Source: Adineta vaga (taxonomy: Eukaryota > Rotifera). From it: 64,000 nt of DNA. Positions within the stretch are counted from its first letter, which is position 1. Every line of letters starts with the position of its first letter. The stretch covers positions 14,508,001 to 14,572,000 of the forward strand of contig CP075495.1 of NCBI GenBank assembly GCA_021613535.1. Reading direction: 5' to 3'. The notes under the pieces are model-generated. The model had not been told where the DNA came from and searched no databases. It worked only from the letters and a program-made list of their open reading frames with translations. Shown one piece after another: positions 21,065 through 30,900 of the stretch. The position numbers and the translations under genes are program-made.

Positions 21065-21118
21065 TGTTCAATACTCAAGTACAGCAAATACGCCTCAATA
21101 CAGTCTGAAAAGAAAAGG
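21065..21118 (+). repeat. Dispersed 54-bp repeat, copy 1
   Basis: This segment matches 27789-27842 in the same orientation at roughly 47 of 54 positions. The shared core includes AAGTACAGCAAATA and CAATACAG. The two copies bracket the 6.7-kb gene-poor island. Confidence 0.7.
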
Positions 21119-21203
21119 AAATGATTTGATGTATTTTTAATAATTTTTGAAAAAGTGACCTTGACGAACTAATAGATTTGAACAGTCAGTTGGACTTCAT
21201 CTA

Positions 21204-21244
21204 GAGGGTGTGATTATAAGTTACCACAAGTTTATCACACCCTC
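21204..21244. repeat. Perfect 11-bp inverted repeat (hairpin) with 19-nt loop
   Basis: GAGGGTGTGAT at 21204-21214 is the exact reverse complement of ATCACACCCTC at 21234-21244. It could be the end of a degraded element or a transcribed stem-loop; its function is unknown. Confidence 0.6.
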
Positions 21245-21604
21245 AAGCATTTTAGAGTATCATTGCATCATTTATCAACAGAGAAAAGCAAAAAAAGGTA
21301 CTGTTTGTAAATATTCATGGATCTGACCGCTTGATACTTCTTAAAAATGCACACCCGTATCTATTTTCCTTTCTATAAGGCTCTCAAACAAACGTCCAAA
21401 GCACGTGAAAATCAATCAAATCCATATTCTGAAGTATCACTCTAAATCAACGTCTAGTCGTTCGTCGGCCTCCCTCTGGTCGACCACTTACGACTAGCCG
21501 TTAATACGAACGCCTTCAGTGTTTCATCTACTTTTGATTCATTTCCAAAACGAATAAGTGAATTTCCTTTGGTCTTCTCTTCAAAAGGCACTGACTTTGT
21601 ATTA

Positions 21605-21885
21605 CTATAAAGGTTCGAGATCCTCGACCTCGATTACCCTTCGGTCAACTCTTACATGATGATCATCGGTTAGTTTTCATGGATTTTTGTATTGCTGCAA
21701 TCTGATTGGATTAGAGAACTAAGAAATAGTAATTAATTAATAATAATTAAGAGAAAAATATTTTTGAGGAAGTAACAGCGGATTTGTATTCCTCGACCTC
21801 GATTACCTATGATGAATCATTGTCTGATGACTCGGGGTAGGTTTTCATCGATTTGTAAGCTACTTCCACTTGATCGGCTTGGACA
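21605..21885 (+). repeat. Diverged direct duplication with a 169-bp period
   Basis: The 17-mer CCTCGACCTCGATTACC occurs at 21622-21638 and again at 21791-21807. Further similarity follows each copy (GATGA..C..CGG.TAG.TTTTCAT.GATTT). This looks like an old tandem duplication inside non-coding DNA. Confidence 0.6.
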
Positions 21886-22077
21886 AACAAACTTAAAAGT
21901 TTTTTAACGCGCCTATAACCCTTTCTTTCAGAAAAGGGAATAAAAATGAAGAGTCATTTGAACGTATGAGATGACTTCATCGCTATAATTGCCATTTACA
22001 TTCGTATTCCATTAATTTAGCTCGTAATTATTCCTCAAATCATCAGCGATTTATTTCACGTTTTATTATTATTTAAA

Positions 22078-23213
22078 ATGGAAACTGAAATGAAAGTGAT
22101 ATCTTTCAATTTTGAAGAAAAACCTTTCAAATATAAATTTCCTTCTATTGAAAATATCGATGTAATTGATGAAATGATTCGTGAACGTTTTGAATTTCCA
22201 AAGGAAATTCGATATAAGCTCCCAGGTCGAAAAATCCGAGCCGGATCCCACCGAAACCAGAACATTCCGGCAATTTCATGGAAGCAGGATTCCGAACTAG
22301 ATATTTTCGAATTTTTCCACTCGCTTCTGACTAACCCCTAGTAAGTTCTAGTCGTTTTCCGACGATTCCGACTGGAATTCACCGGAACAGTCCGATCGGA
22401 ATACTGCTTCCATTTTCCTGGGTTTTCCGGTTGGAACCTTTTGGAACTAGCTGGAATATCCTTGGAAAGGCGTGATTTCCGGCAGGTTCAATGCGGATCC
22501 GTAGCCGGGAAACATCGTCCTGGGCTATTTGATGTAAAAGATGGTGCAGCAATTAGCATTTCATCCATTAAGTATTTGGCAAACGATTCAAGAATATCAA
22601 TCAAATTACGTAATTTAGATTCACGTCCAATGTCAGTAGTTTTTTCAATATAAATATCTATAGAATCTTATTATTTTAGACATCCATCATCAGATACTGA
22701 ACTATCAAATTCAACAAATGCTCCAGGTAAAAGCCCTTTTTTTTACAAGTATGTCTCTTATTTTTCTTTCAGATGTATTATCGTTTAGTGATAATAATGA
22801 TAAACTCTTAATAGATTTATCATCAAATAGTTCTACTAGTGATAGTGATTATAAAAGTAATATTCATTATGCTACAATAGCTGATGATACTAGGACAATG
22901 AAAAAAAGAAATGCTCAACAAAGAAAAAGAACAGAGAATTGCAAATCCTTTGTAACCGAAAAATCTATTACTTCTTAGAAAAATACGGTAAAGCAAACGC
23001 AGGTAAATTGTTATAGATATAGGAAAATATTTGATAATTATTTCTGCAAAATTTTTAGTGTCAACCATGTCAATTCTTCAACAATTGAAAATTCAATTAA
23101 ATATTGGATCTGGTCAAATCTACAATTTCCTAAAATTTGTTCGTCATCAAACAAATGTATCATCGTTAAACTTAAATCAAGTAAACATCGTCGAAATTCT
23201 TTCGAACATATAT
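22078..23213 (+). pseudogene. Decayed multi-exon gene of unknown function, broken by two insertions
   Basis: A coding-like frame starts at ATG 22078 (METEMKVISFNFEEKPF...) and is interrupted at 22221 by a 304-bp element. It resumes in the same frame at 22527 (FDVKDGAAISISSIKYLANDSRISIKLR). Candidate exons follow: about 22680-22724 and a Ser/Asp-rich one at about 22772-23003, which contains an in-frame TAG near 22976. A further one at about 23059-23213 encodes STMSILQQLKIQLNIG... and is cut by a second element at 23214. The N-terminal 75 residues have a beta-rich, ubiquitin-fold-like pattern, but I recognise no family. The two insertions plus the internal stop argue for a pseudogene. Confidence 0.55.
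22221..22524. mobile_element. 304-bp MITE-like insertion with about 30-bp imperfect terminal inverted repeats
   Basis: The ends are CCCAGGTCGA... and, on the opposite strand, CCCAGGACGA...; both continue to a shared CGGATCC. The element is much richer in G+C than its surroundings and contains many TTCCGG/GGAA words. It is flanked by a CT dinucleotide on both sides (22219-22220 and 22525-22526). Removing the element plus one CT joins the flanking reading frames exactly, which supports insertion with a 2-bp target duplication. It encodes no transposase. Confidence 0.7.
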
Positions 23214-24056
23214 CCTAGGCAAAATTGAGTTTTAGGCAAAATTAAACTTAGGTAAAATTCGTTTATAATTAGGCGCATAGTCAAGAAATTAGTTTTTCTT
23301 TTACAATTAAATGCTAGTTTTTATTCAGGTAATTTAGATAAATGTTTTAACCATGATGAATAGAGGGAGACAGCGCAGGTGAATAGATAGTGGAAGTATC
23401 TTAGAAGTATACTGAATTCCCAGATGGTCATAATAGTAATTTCAAAAAAGACAAGATCATTCGACAATTTATAGTTAGTTGGATAAAGCTAGAAAAACAT
23501 GGACGAGACGAAATCATATGACCATCAAACCTTCGCAACTCGCTCGTAGGGATCTGTATGAAGAAGAAAATATTCTTACCGCCTACAGTTGCGACAAGAG
23601 TGAGCTGGAGAAATTGCCACTCGTTCTAGAAAAAGAACATTTTCATACCAGGACTGAACACATTTAAACATTTTTTATAACATCCTTCTTCTCCTCCTTT
23701 TTGGTCGGACTATTAACATATCATACTCATTAATACTTCTTATAACCTCCAAACTATATATTTTTCCCAACTAAATCTAATTTCTAATGAGTACAACTCG
23801 CGAGCTCTATATCTTTCTAAACTTTAGTTCAATTTGAATTGAATACAACTTGCGTACTCTACATCTTCCAAAACTTTCTTTCATTTTTTATTAAATACAA
23901 TTTATCATATAAATACCTATCTAAACTTTATTTCTATATTAATCATAATTTAAAACATACGAACATATTTTAAACTAAGATTCATATTTGAAACTAAAAC
24001 TTAGAATACCTGAAAAATTAAAGTTTAACTTTGCCTAAAACCCAGCTTTACCTTAC
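23214..24056. mobile_element. 843-bp non-autonomous DNA transposon with 8-bp target-site duplication
   Basis: Imperfect terminal inverted repeats of about 37 bp share GTTTTAGGCAAA and TTAAACTT. The left end is at 23214 (AGGCAAAATTGAGTTTT...) and the right end reads inward from 24056. The element is flanked by the perfect 8-mer ACATATAT at 23206-23213 and 24057-24064. An 8-bp duplication is typical of hAT elements, but the TIR starts are not canonical. The interior is AT-rich and non-coding, and it includes the 52-bp tandem repeats. The insertion truncates the upstream pseudogene. Confidence 0.65.
23788..23943. repeat. Three diverged 52-bp tandem repeats inside the transposon
   Basis: Units begin at 23788, 23840 and 23892 with a constant 52-bp spacing. 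The shared pattern is T(G/A)A(G/A)TACAA(C/T)T...(C/T)TA.A.CT(T/A)TC.AAACTTT. A further degenerate unit may precede them. Subterminal tandem repeats like this are common in non-autonomous DNA elements. Confidence 0.6.
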
Positions 24057-24414
24057 ACATATATAAAACCAAATATATTCATCATACGTGATGCTCATTT
24101 ATACCGTGCTTCTTCTGCTTCTATCTGTTCGTGCTTGTGTTTAACTAAACTTGATTTCATAAGGAAATTTTTTCTTTAAAATACGTTGATAAATCTAAGT
24201 CATCAGTTTATAGTTGTCGTTGTAAATAAAAGATTTCAAATGAATATGAAAATTGAAATTAAATTTCGTTTAATTTATAATTAATTTAATTTAAATATAA
24301 ACTTTCAAAAGGTCATTGTATAGCTTTACTTTGAACGAATTGAACATACCAATTGGATAAAAAGAAATAAATCGATTGATTTTTGTTCAGTAAGATAGTA
24401 AAATAGAAGGTAAA

Positions 24415-25072
24415 ATGGCTCCAACGTGTGATCAACGTAAAAGTGAAACAGTCGCTCCATTATAATATTGATTAGAAAAACAATTATTATCAGATATTGA
24501 CTAAATCAATTCATTATGATTATGTTAATGAAGAAGATTTTGATCAACAAAAAGAAAAAGAAAAAGATGATGAATTAAATGAAAATCTAATTGATGCATT
24601 TTCAACAAAACAATTTCAATCAAAAAGACGAAGAGGATTTAGAAGAAAACCACGACCATTCAGTGAAGAAGATATTGAAGCGTTACAAGAATTATCATGT
24701 GGAAAAGCTTTTTCAAGATTTCCTAGATGAATGAAAAAAGAAGCACAAACAGATGAATCAGTTGGTGATTATCTTAAAGCTTGTGCTTTATTAGCAACGA
24801 AATTACGTCATTGTAAAAACGAATTTTTAGAAAATGATCAAGCTGATCAACAAATTGAAGATTATTATAAAGATCGTGTTGAAGAATATTCAACTTTATC
24901 AAAACAACAATTTCTTAATTTAGCTGAACGTTATAAATCAGATATTCCTCATACAATTGATACATGGTTAAAAAAACGATCAAAATCAAGATCACATGCT
25001 AAGAAAAATAATCCAGGACAATATAAAAGAAATATATTATCAGATGCTTTAGAAGCTTTAGCAAAGAAATAA
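24415..25072 (+). pseudogene. Decayed coding gene with several stops and a frameshift
   Basis: An ATG at 24415 opens a short frame (MAPTCDQRKSETVAPL) that hits TAA, then TGA. After a frame change near 24495 a long coding-like stretch follows (HYDYVNEEDFDQQKEKEKDDELNE, then a basic FQSKRRRGFRRKPRPFSEEDIEALQE segment) to a TGA at 24728. The very same frame continues from 24731 for another 113 residues (MKKEAQTDESVGDYLKA...) to a TAA ending at 25072. The second half is a charged, helical protein with a lysine-rich tail (KKRSKSRSHAKK). The protein family is not recognised. The lesions indicate a pseudogene; the downstream 113-residue frame could still be translated. Confidence 0.55.
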
Positions 25073-25527
25073 TTTTTTTGTTCTTTTGTATTGTATCATT
25101 AGAAATACAACCAGTTCAATTTCTTTTTTCTATGATAATTTGATTTCTACTTTTATTGATTCACAATAGGAATAAATCAATGAAGAATATCATCTTTATC
25201 TGATATGATATCTTTTTATAAAAGATATTGCTTTGATGATGAAGAATTCATTGGAAGATCTTATGTTCACATAGTTTCCGAGTTGATGTCTGTTTTTAGT
25301 CTCTTCATTGAGTTCTTATCTGATAACTTAATTAATAGTTTTTCACTAAGAGATCATAGCGACATCTGGATTTATTGATGATATTTTTATTAATACGGAA
25401 TATTATAGAAATTGGAGATATCGATGTGAAGCTAGCACGGTGGAGCTATCACTACAAAACAAAGAATTGTAAAAAAAGGTATGAAGAAACGAATTCCTGT
25501 CCATAAAAACCATTTCATTCATTGCAG

Positions 25528-26033
25528 AATTTGATTCTGCGTTGATTACTGCTAGTTTCAATGACGGGAAAACGTTTGGTGAAAATCCAGAGAGGTTTTT
25601 CCGATCTATTTTGGTGTCTCAAAGGATTTTAAGAGGAATTTTCACTCTTCAGAACCTTTTCTCGTCCTTCGAAACTAGATCATTCGATTCAGAAATTAAT
25701 TCTGCGTCGAATGGTGATATTTTTATTTACGGGAAAACGATGGGAAAATTCCATTTGGATTTTTTTCTTCTATACATATACATAGGAGAAATATAAAGAT
25801 CTAGGTAAAACCTTTCTCAATCGTTTTCCCGTAAGTAAAAATATCACCATTCGACGCAGAATTAATTTCTGAATCGAATGATCTAGTTTCGAAGGACGAG
25901 AAAAGGTTCTGAAGAGTGAAAATTCCTCTTAAAATCCTTTGAGACACCAAAATAGATCGGAAAAACCTCTCTGGATTTTCACCAAACGTTTTCCCGTCAT
26001 TGAAACTAGCAGTAATCAACGCAGAATCAAATT
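25528..26033. mobile_element. Foldback element: 214-bp near-perfect inverted repeat with 78-bp spacer
   Basis: The left arm 25528-25741 and right arm 25820-26033 are reverse complements with a single mismatch noted (T versus C near the inner end). Each arm also contains two related sub-segments built around TTCTGCGT(T/C)GA...ACGGGAAAACG. The arms contain open frames, but these mirror each other and show no recognisable protein. Transcription would give a long, almost perfect hairpin RNA. No clear target-site duplication was found. Confidence 0.85.
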
Positions 26034-26059
26034 GATTTTTAAACAAGGAAGATTGACCA

Positions 26060-26770
26060 GTTGTATAAATTGGATTATTATCTACAACAAAAGTCGTATA
26101 ATAAAATAATTAAATTGTGAAATTGGAAACAATACCATCATCAACAATAGTTTTTTCAACATATTCTAAATCATGAAATCTATAAGATTAAAATATAATC
26201 AATTGAAGTTCAATCTTACGTAATGTTTTATTAAATTTCTTTGATTTTTCTGGTCGAGATTGAAGTGTGTGTGTTGTATGAAGTATATTATCATTATTTA
26301 ATTGCCAAACAGTTTTCATAACCAATTTTGTCCATATTAAGGGATAATGATGCCAATATACACGTATAATGTTTGTCGATCCACTCAATATATACATTAA
26401 CTGTTGTTGTTGAACAATTGTATTTCAAAATAACACCGGGTTCATCCAAATCACGTTTCTCATCATCAACAGATTCTTCATCATCTTGATCACTATCATC
26501 CGACTCATTTTGCTCTCATACAAACAATCAGACAATAATTCTTTGTTGATGTCAATGCATTTAGTTAAATTAATGATCTTTCAATTTCATAAAAAATACT
26601 TTACATATCTATACTTTCATCCGTATCGTCTATAAGATATGTAACTGGCTTTAAAATCAGTACATTTCCTTTTAATTGTTGATAAATATGTTTTGCAAAT
26701 GAATCGACGAAGAACCGTTCCATATTATTTTGACAGTTTAATAAATTCAATCCATCTTGTACCAAATAAT
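26060..26770 (-). pseudogene. Fragmentary gene remnant on the minus strand
   Basis: Reading leftward from about 26770, one coding-like exon encodes NYLVQDGLNLLNCQNN, then FFVDSFAKHIYQQLKGN, and ends at a GTAAAG donor near 26604. A second exon (from about 26515) encodes an acidic stretch (EQNESDDSDQDDEESVDDEK) followed by DLDEPGVILKYNCSTTTVNVYIEW. The frame then shifts near 26370 into a further coding-like stretch ending near 26200. Composition and splice signals look genuinely gene-derived, but no intact frame links the pieces. The family is not recognised. Confidence 0.4.
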
Positions 26771-26984
26771 TATCTTGAGTTGAGTAGTGTAGAAATCTTT
26801 AACTCGATTGGAGTATTAAACTTCTTCTTCGACTATTAAGCTTATATATCTAGAAGTCGAAGCTTCGAGTTTTAAACCTCCACCCTTTCCTCCTTGCCTT
26901 CCAATACCCTCATCCGCTCCCACACTTTGTTCTTAGTGTTCCAACATCCTCATCCACCCACCCCACACCCTCCACAGACGATGC

Positions 26985-27355
26985 GGTGACCAGATAAACC
27001 AAAAGCTTGGATCTCTCACCTGATATTCAAGAATGAATCTGGTTACCACATTCTCTCTGAAGATGAATATCTCATGATATGTTTCCTAAAAATTCTGGTC
27101 ACTACATTCGCCATGAAGATGTACTTCTCAAGCGCTTCAATATCGGGTGACCAGACGAATGAATTCAAATACTTTACTTTATCTCTCAAACTAGTATAAC
27201 TGGTCACCAGATTCACGGTAGCAGTGAATGTGATTTCAGTCGTGGATGTCTGGTTCTGTATGGTGCAGTGGATAAGTGATATATATCTTAGCAAAGGGGT
27301 CCCTACATAAAAGTCCCTACGTAGGGACTTTTCAAGTAGTGAATCTGGTGATCAG
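26985..27355. repeat. Cluster of six CTGGT-ACCAG motifs including a diverged tandem of about 57 bp
   Basis: Matches to the palindromic word (C)TGGTCACCA(G), in either orientation and with small variants, occur at 26985, 27039, 27095, 27147, 27200 (CTGGTCACCAG, exact) and 27345. The copies at 27039 and 27095 belong to a longer repeated unit (CTGGT.AC.ACATTC....TGAAGATG.A..TCTC), showing tandem duplication. Confidence 0.6.
27309..27332. repeat. 24-bp perfect palindrome
   Basis: AAAAGTCCCTAC is followed immediately by its exact reverse complement GTAGGGACTTTT, with no spacer. A partial half-site (GGGTCCCTAC) precedes it by about 10 bp. It may mark the junction of a mobile element. Confidence 0.75.
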
Positions 27356-27788
27356 AAAGTAGGGCAAAGAGTAACCTACCGTTATGATCTCACCGGCACT
27401 TCTCTCATCTAAGTTCGTTACACAAGTGTCATTAAATACATTGCAATTATATTTTTAAAGTCGATAGTTCTATGAAAATAACGATATTCCACTTAGTTGC
27501 TCAATTTGATAGAAATTACCAAGCTAGATTAAGCAGATAATTGATCATTTTGTCTCAACAGTTTATCTTATTCCGGAGTAAATCAGATTAAAACTCATAA
27601 ACAATATTATGAAAGATCTTCACATTTTCTGTCAATGATGATTTATTTATTTCAATCCTTATACTAACAAGATAAACGCCTTATACTTTAACTTTTTGAA
27701 TAAGTTCTCCATAGTACAAAAAAACATTGTTTGCATAAATGTTCTTTTTTCTTTATTCAATCGAAGAGATCTAAATAAAACGAAAAAA

Positions 27789-27842
27789 CGTTCAGTACTG
27801 AAGTACAGCAAATAAGCCGCAATACAGGCTGAAAAAGAAAGG
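27789..27842 (+). repeat. Dispersed 54-bp repeat, copy 2
   Basis: This matches 21065-21118 in direct orientation at roughly 87 percent identity. It sits at the right edge of the gene-poor island just downstream of the RdRP stop codon. Confidence 0.7.
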
Positions 27843-27925
27843 CACATAGAAATTGAAGATGAAAGAAGTGAAGAATAACGTGATTTAAGATTTAAAACAA
27901 CATAAAAAACACTAAAATCAACGAT

Positions 27926-30900
27926 CTATTTTTCATCATCATCGTCATCATTAGGAATTTGTAAATCCGCCCATCCATATTCTTCTCCTTGAATTCCAGC
28001 AACAATACATTGTAAAGCAAGTATTAAATATTCATGTAAATAACAAAAATCAAATTTGTTTTTGGTTATTAAATGATTTTGTGCACAAGATGATGCTAAA
28101 CGTATTAAATGATGATACATTGTCGAAAAATATTCATCATATCGATCCGAATTTGATTCGTCATTATATGGCCAAGATGAAAGAAATCTTTCGATAGATG
28201 TATAATAGGTTTCCGATGATGATTGATTTTGACGAAGAAGTAAATTTGAACAATCAAATGAACCTTGTTCATTGATTTCATAAAGAAATTTTGTTAAAAT
28301 ATGAAACCAACAATGTTGTTCATTGATTAATGGTTTTTTCTTCAAAGGATTTTGATTTGTTGTTTCAAATATATTCTGACGAGATAACCTAAAATGAAAA
28401 TGAATTCGATTTATTACCCATCTGAATTCGATTAAATTACCAATTATGAATAATTTCAATAAAACATATTTCAATTAAATGTAAATGAATATGATCACAT
28501 TCCAGATGAGTTATAGGATCATCTAATCGTAAAATAATTTCTTTATTTACAATAGATAAATCTTCGTTGTTATTATTATTAAGAAATTCCACATGAAATC
28601 GTAATTCTTTTCGTTCAATCAATCGATGAAGAGCTTGTTTCATTGCACGAGCGACAATTGCATGTTCACGTAATTGTACAATAGGTCGATCAATAGCTTA
28701 AAGAAGAGATACAGAAAACTATTTCAATGAAAGAAATAATTAATTTACCTGTTGCCATTACAGCTAAATTTTGTTGTCGAAGTTGAAGAAGAAGACGAGA
28801 AAATAACCATGGAAATGAAAGAATACGTTTTGGATGTTGTGCTTGTTCATATCGATAACAAACGACATAACATGCACTTGCTTTTGCTAATTTATCATCT
28901 AAATAAAAGATTTCCTTATCTTTTTTCTTCATTCCAAGATGATAAATTGAATTTCGTTCACGTTCCATTGCTTCTCGAATATTGAATTCGGCATAAAATA
29001 ATGTTTTTATTCGATCCATTAATGCTTTTAATTCGACTTGAGCTGAATCAGCCACGTCAATATGTTTCGACATACATTGTTGTTGCTGAGAATCAAAACG
29101 ACATATTAAATCAATATCAGAAACAAAATGATAGGCTAACATGATATTTAATATTGCATCACGATATGTTCGATATAAATCACATGCCGCTGATGTATAA
29201 CGATGATAAGATGGATGAATTAAATGAACATCAATTGGAACACGTTCAATAGTTGATGAAATATCATACGATGGATCTTTTTCTTCAGGATGATAAGCCG
29301 AGTGATTAATCATTGACCAAGTTGTTTGTGAACGCAGAATTGAACGAAATAATTTACCAAGAATATGTTCACTGGGATAGAGATCAAATTGATCTTTATC
29401 AATATAATCCGGTCTTTTATAATCTAATTTACTATTTAATTCTTTGATTTTTTGTTCATTAAATGGATGTTTACCCGTTTTACCTGCATCTAATTCTTCG
29501 GAAATAGCAGCAGCTATTGCAATACATTCGTCATGTTGAACACCAAATTTATCTACATAAGCTAAATGTGTGCAACATAATTTTCCTAAACAATCATGTT
29601 CGGATATGGTTAAAACAACATCAACAATATCATCACGTGTTACTGAACGTGCCAGAGGCACAGGTGGTTTTTGTGAATCATAATCATAGGGTTGAAAATT
29701 GTCTGTTGTTGGAACGAGTAAATCAAGCCAAAAGACTGCATATTCATCACCATCAAGATCGGAACCACTGATTTCATTTGAATGTGGTCTTGCACCTTTT
29801 TGTGGAAAGACAACACAATCACGTAAATGTCGTAATTCAGGTTTATCAACTGCATTAAATGTTCTCATATCACCTGGATGATGACATGGATGTTTTGTAA
29901 CAACAACACGAATATTATTCAATATTGTCGTTTCTGTCCATTCGAATTCATTTAAAATTTGATCATCAAAATCATTCGTTGGAGAATTCATTTGTGATTG
30001 ACTTTGACGATAAAGATTTTTCGAACGTAGATTACTAAATTGAACAAAAACTTCACCATATTCCTACAGAAAGAAAACAATTTGAAAGTCAAAGTTCGTT
30101 CTATTAAATTCTCTTACTAAAACACCGTATTCATCCACAATACCAACGAGATTTCTTGCTGATTGTTTAGGTATTCGTGTACGTGATTTTTCTTTCATTT
30201 TAATCAGATCATGATGAATAAATGTCACAATTAATTGACGAAAAAATGGTTCCTCAGCTAAATTTATTTGTCCATCAAGAAATAATTCACGTAAAGGAAA
30301 ATAATTTCGTGTTAATTTATCATAGAGAAAATCATAAGTTATCGATGGATATAATAACGATTCAATCAACCATAAATGATGTTCTTGTTGTAATAATAAA
30401 AAGATAATATCATGAACATGACGATGAGAAAGTAAAACAATCGTTTGACGATTTAAATAAAGTGGACCTAAGAAAAAACGAATAAATATAAGAATTCGAT
30501 TATTTTTTCTTTTCTTTTTTTGAATTTACGTGGTGCAGATATACGACAGGATTCGAGAATATCATGTTCACAATTGAATTTACGCATTGAATGACGTAGA
30601 ACAAGTTGTTGAGAAGAACTATTTAATTCCGGACAAAGCGAAAGAACACCTTTACAACCTCCATAACGAATTTGCATGACACTAAATGGATAATGAAGAC
30701 CGAGTTTTGCTTTAATCTAAAATAGAAATCCATTGAAAACTTCTTGAAAAACATTGAAAACTCTTTACTTCATCACGTAGGATCGTTGACATTGTTCCAC
30801 AACCATCTGTAAAATTATATTTTCCATCTGTTGTTTCTACATCACTTATATATTTGACACATTCTGCTGGAATCTAAAGAAGAAAACGAACTTCATTCAT

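Larger units (their letters stand above)
20384..22077. other. Non-coding left part of the gene-poor island
   Basis: No supported gene. The region holds the likely promoter of the 7TM receptor (20384-20600), one copy of a dispersed 54-bp repeat (21065), a perfect hairpin (21204-21244) and a diverged direct duplication (about 21605-21735 versus 21775-21885). Base composition becomes less AT-rich from about 21350. Confidence 0.5.
26771..27925. other. Right part of the gene-poor island, with repeats and palindromes
   Basis: No supported gene. The region contains a pyrimidine-rich stretch (26870-26970), a cluster of CTGGTCACCAG-like words (26985-27355), a 24-bp palindrome and a second copy of the dispersed 54-bp repeat. 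The last part (27843-27925) is the 3' flank of the RdRP gene. Confidence 0.5.

Noticed and set aside
24497-24520. Non-ATG (TTG) start for the second frame of the decayed gene
   Set aside because: There is no initiation context, and the upstream ATG at 24415 with lesions better explains the frame.
25542-26046. Two matching open frames of about 81-84 residues in the foldback arms
   Set aside because: They mirror each other because the arms are inverted copies; no recognisable protein features, so treated as a non-coding repeat.
26953-26975. C-rich CCACCCACCCCACACCC tract resembling telomere-type repeats
   Set aside because: It is not a regular repeat of any known unit and is isolated; probably simple pyrimidine-rich sequence.
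27043-27294. 83-residue minus-strand frame in the island
   Set aside because: It overlaps the tandem CTGGTCACC repeats, has no gene-like context and no splice partners.
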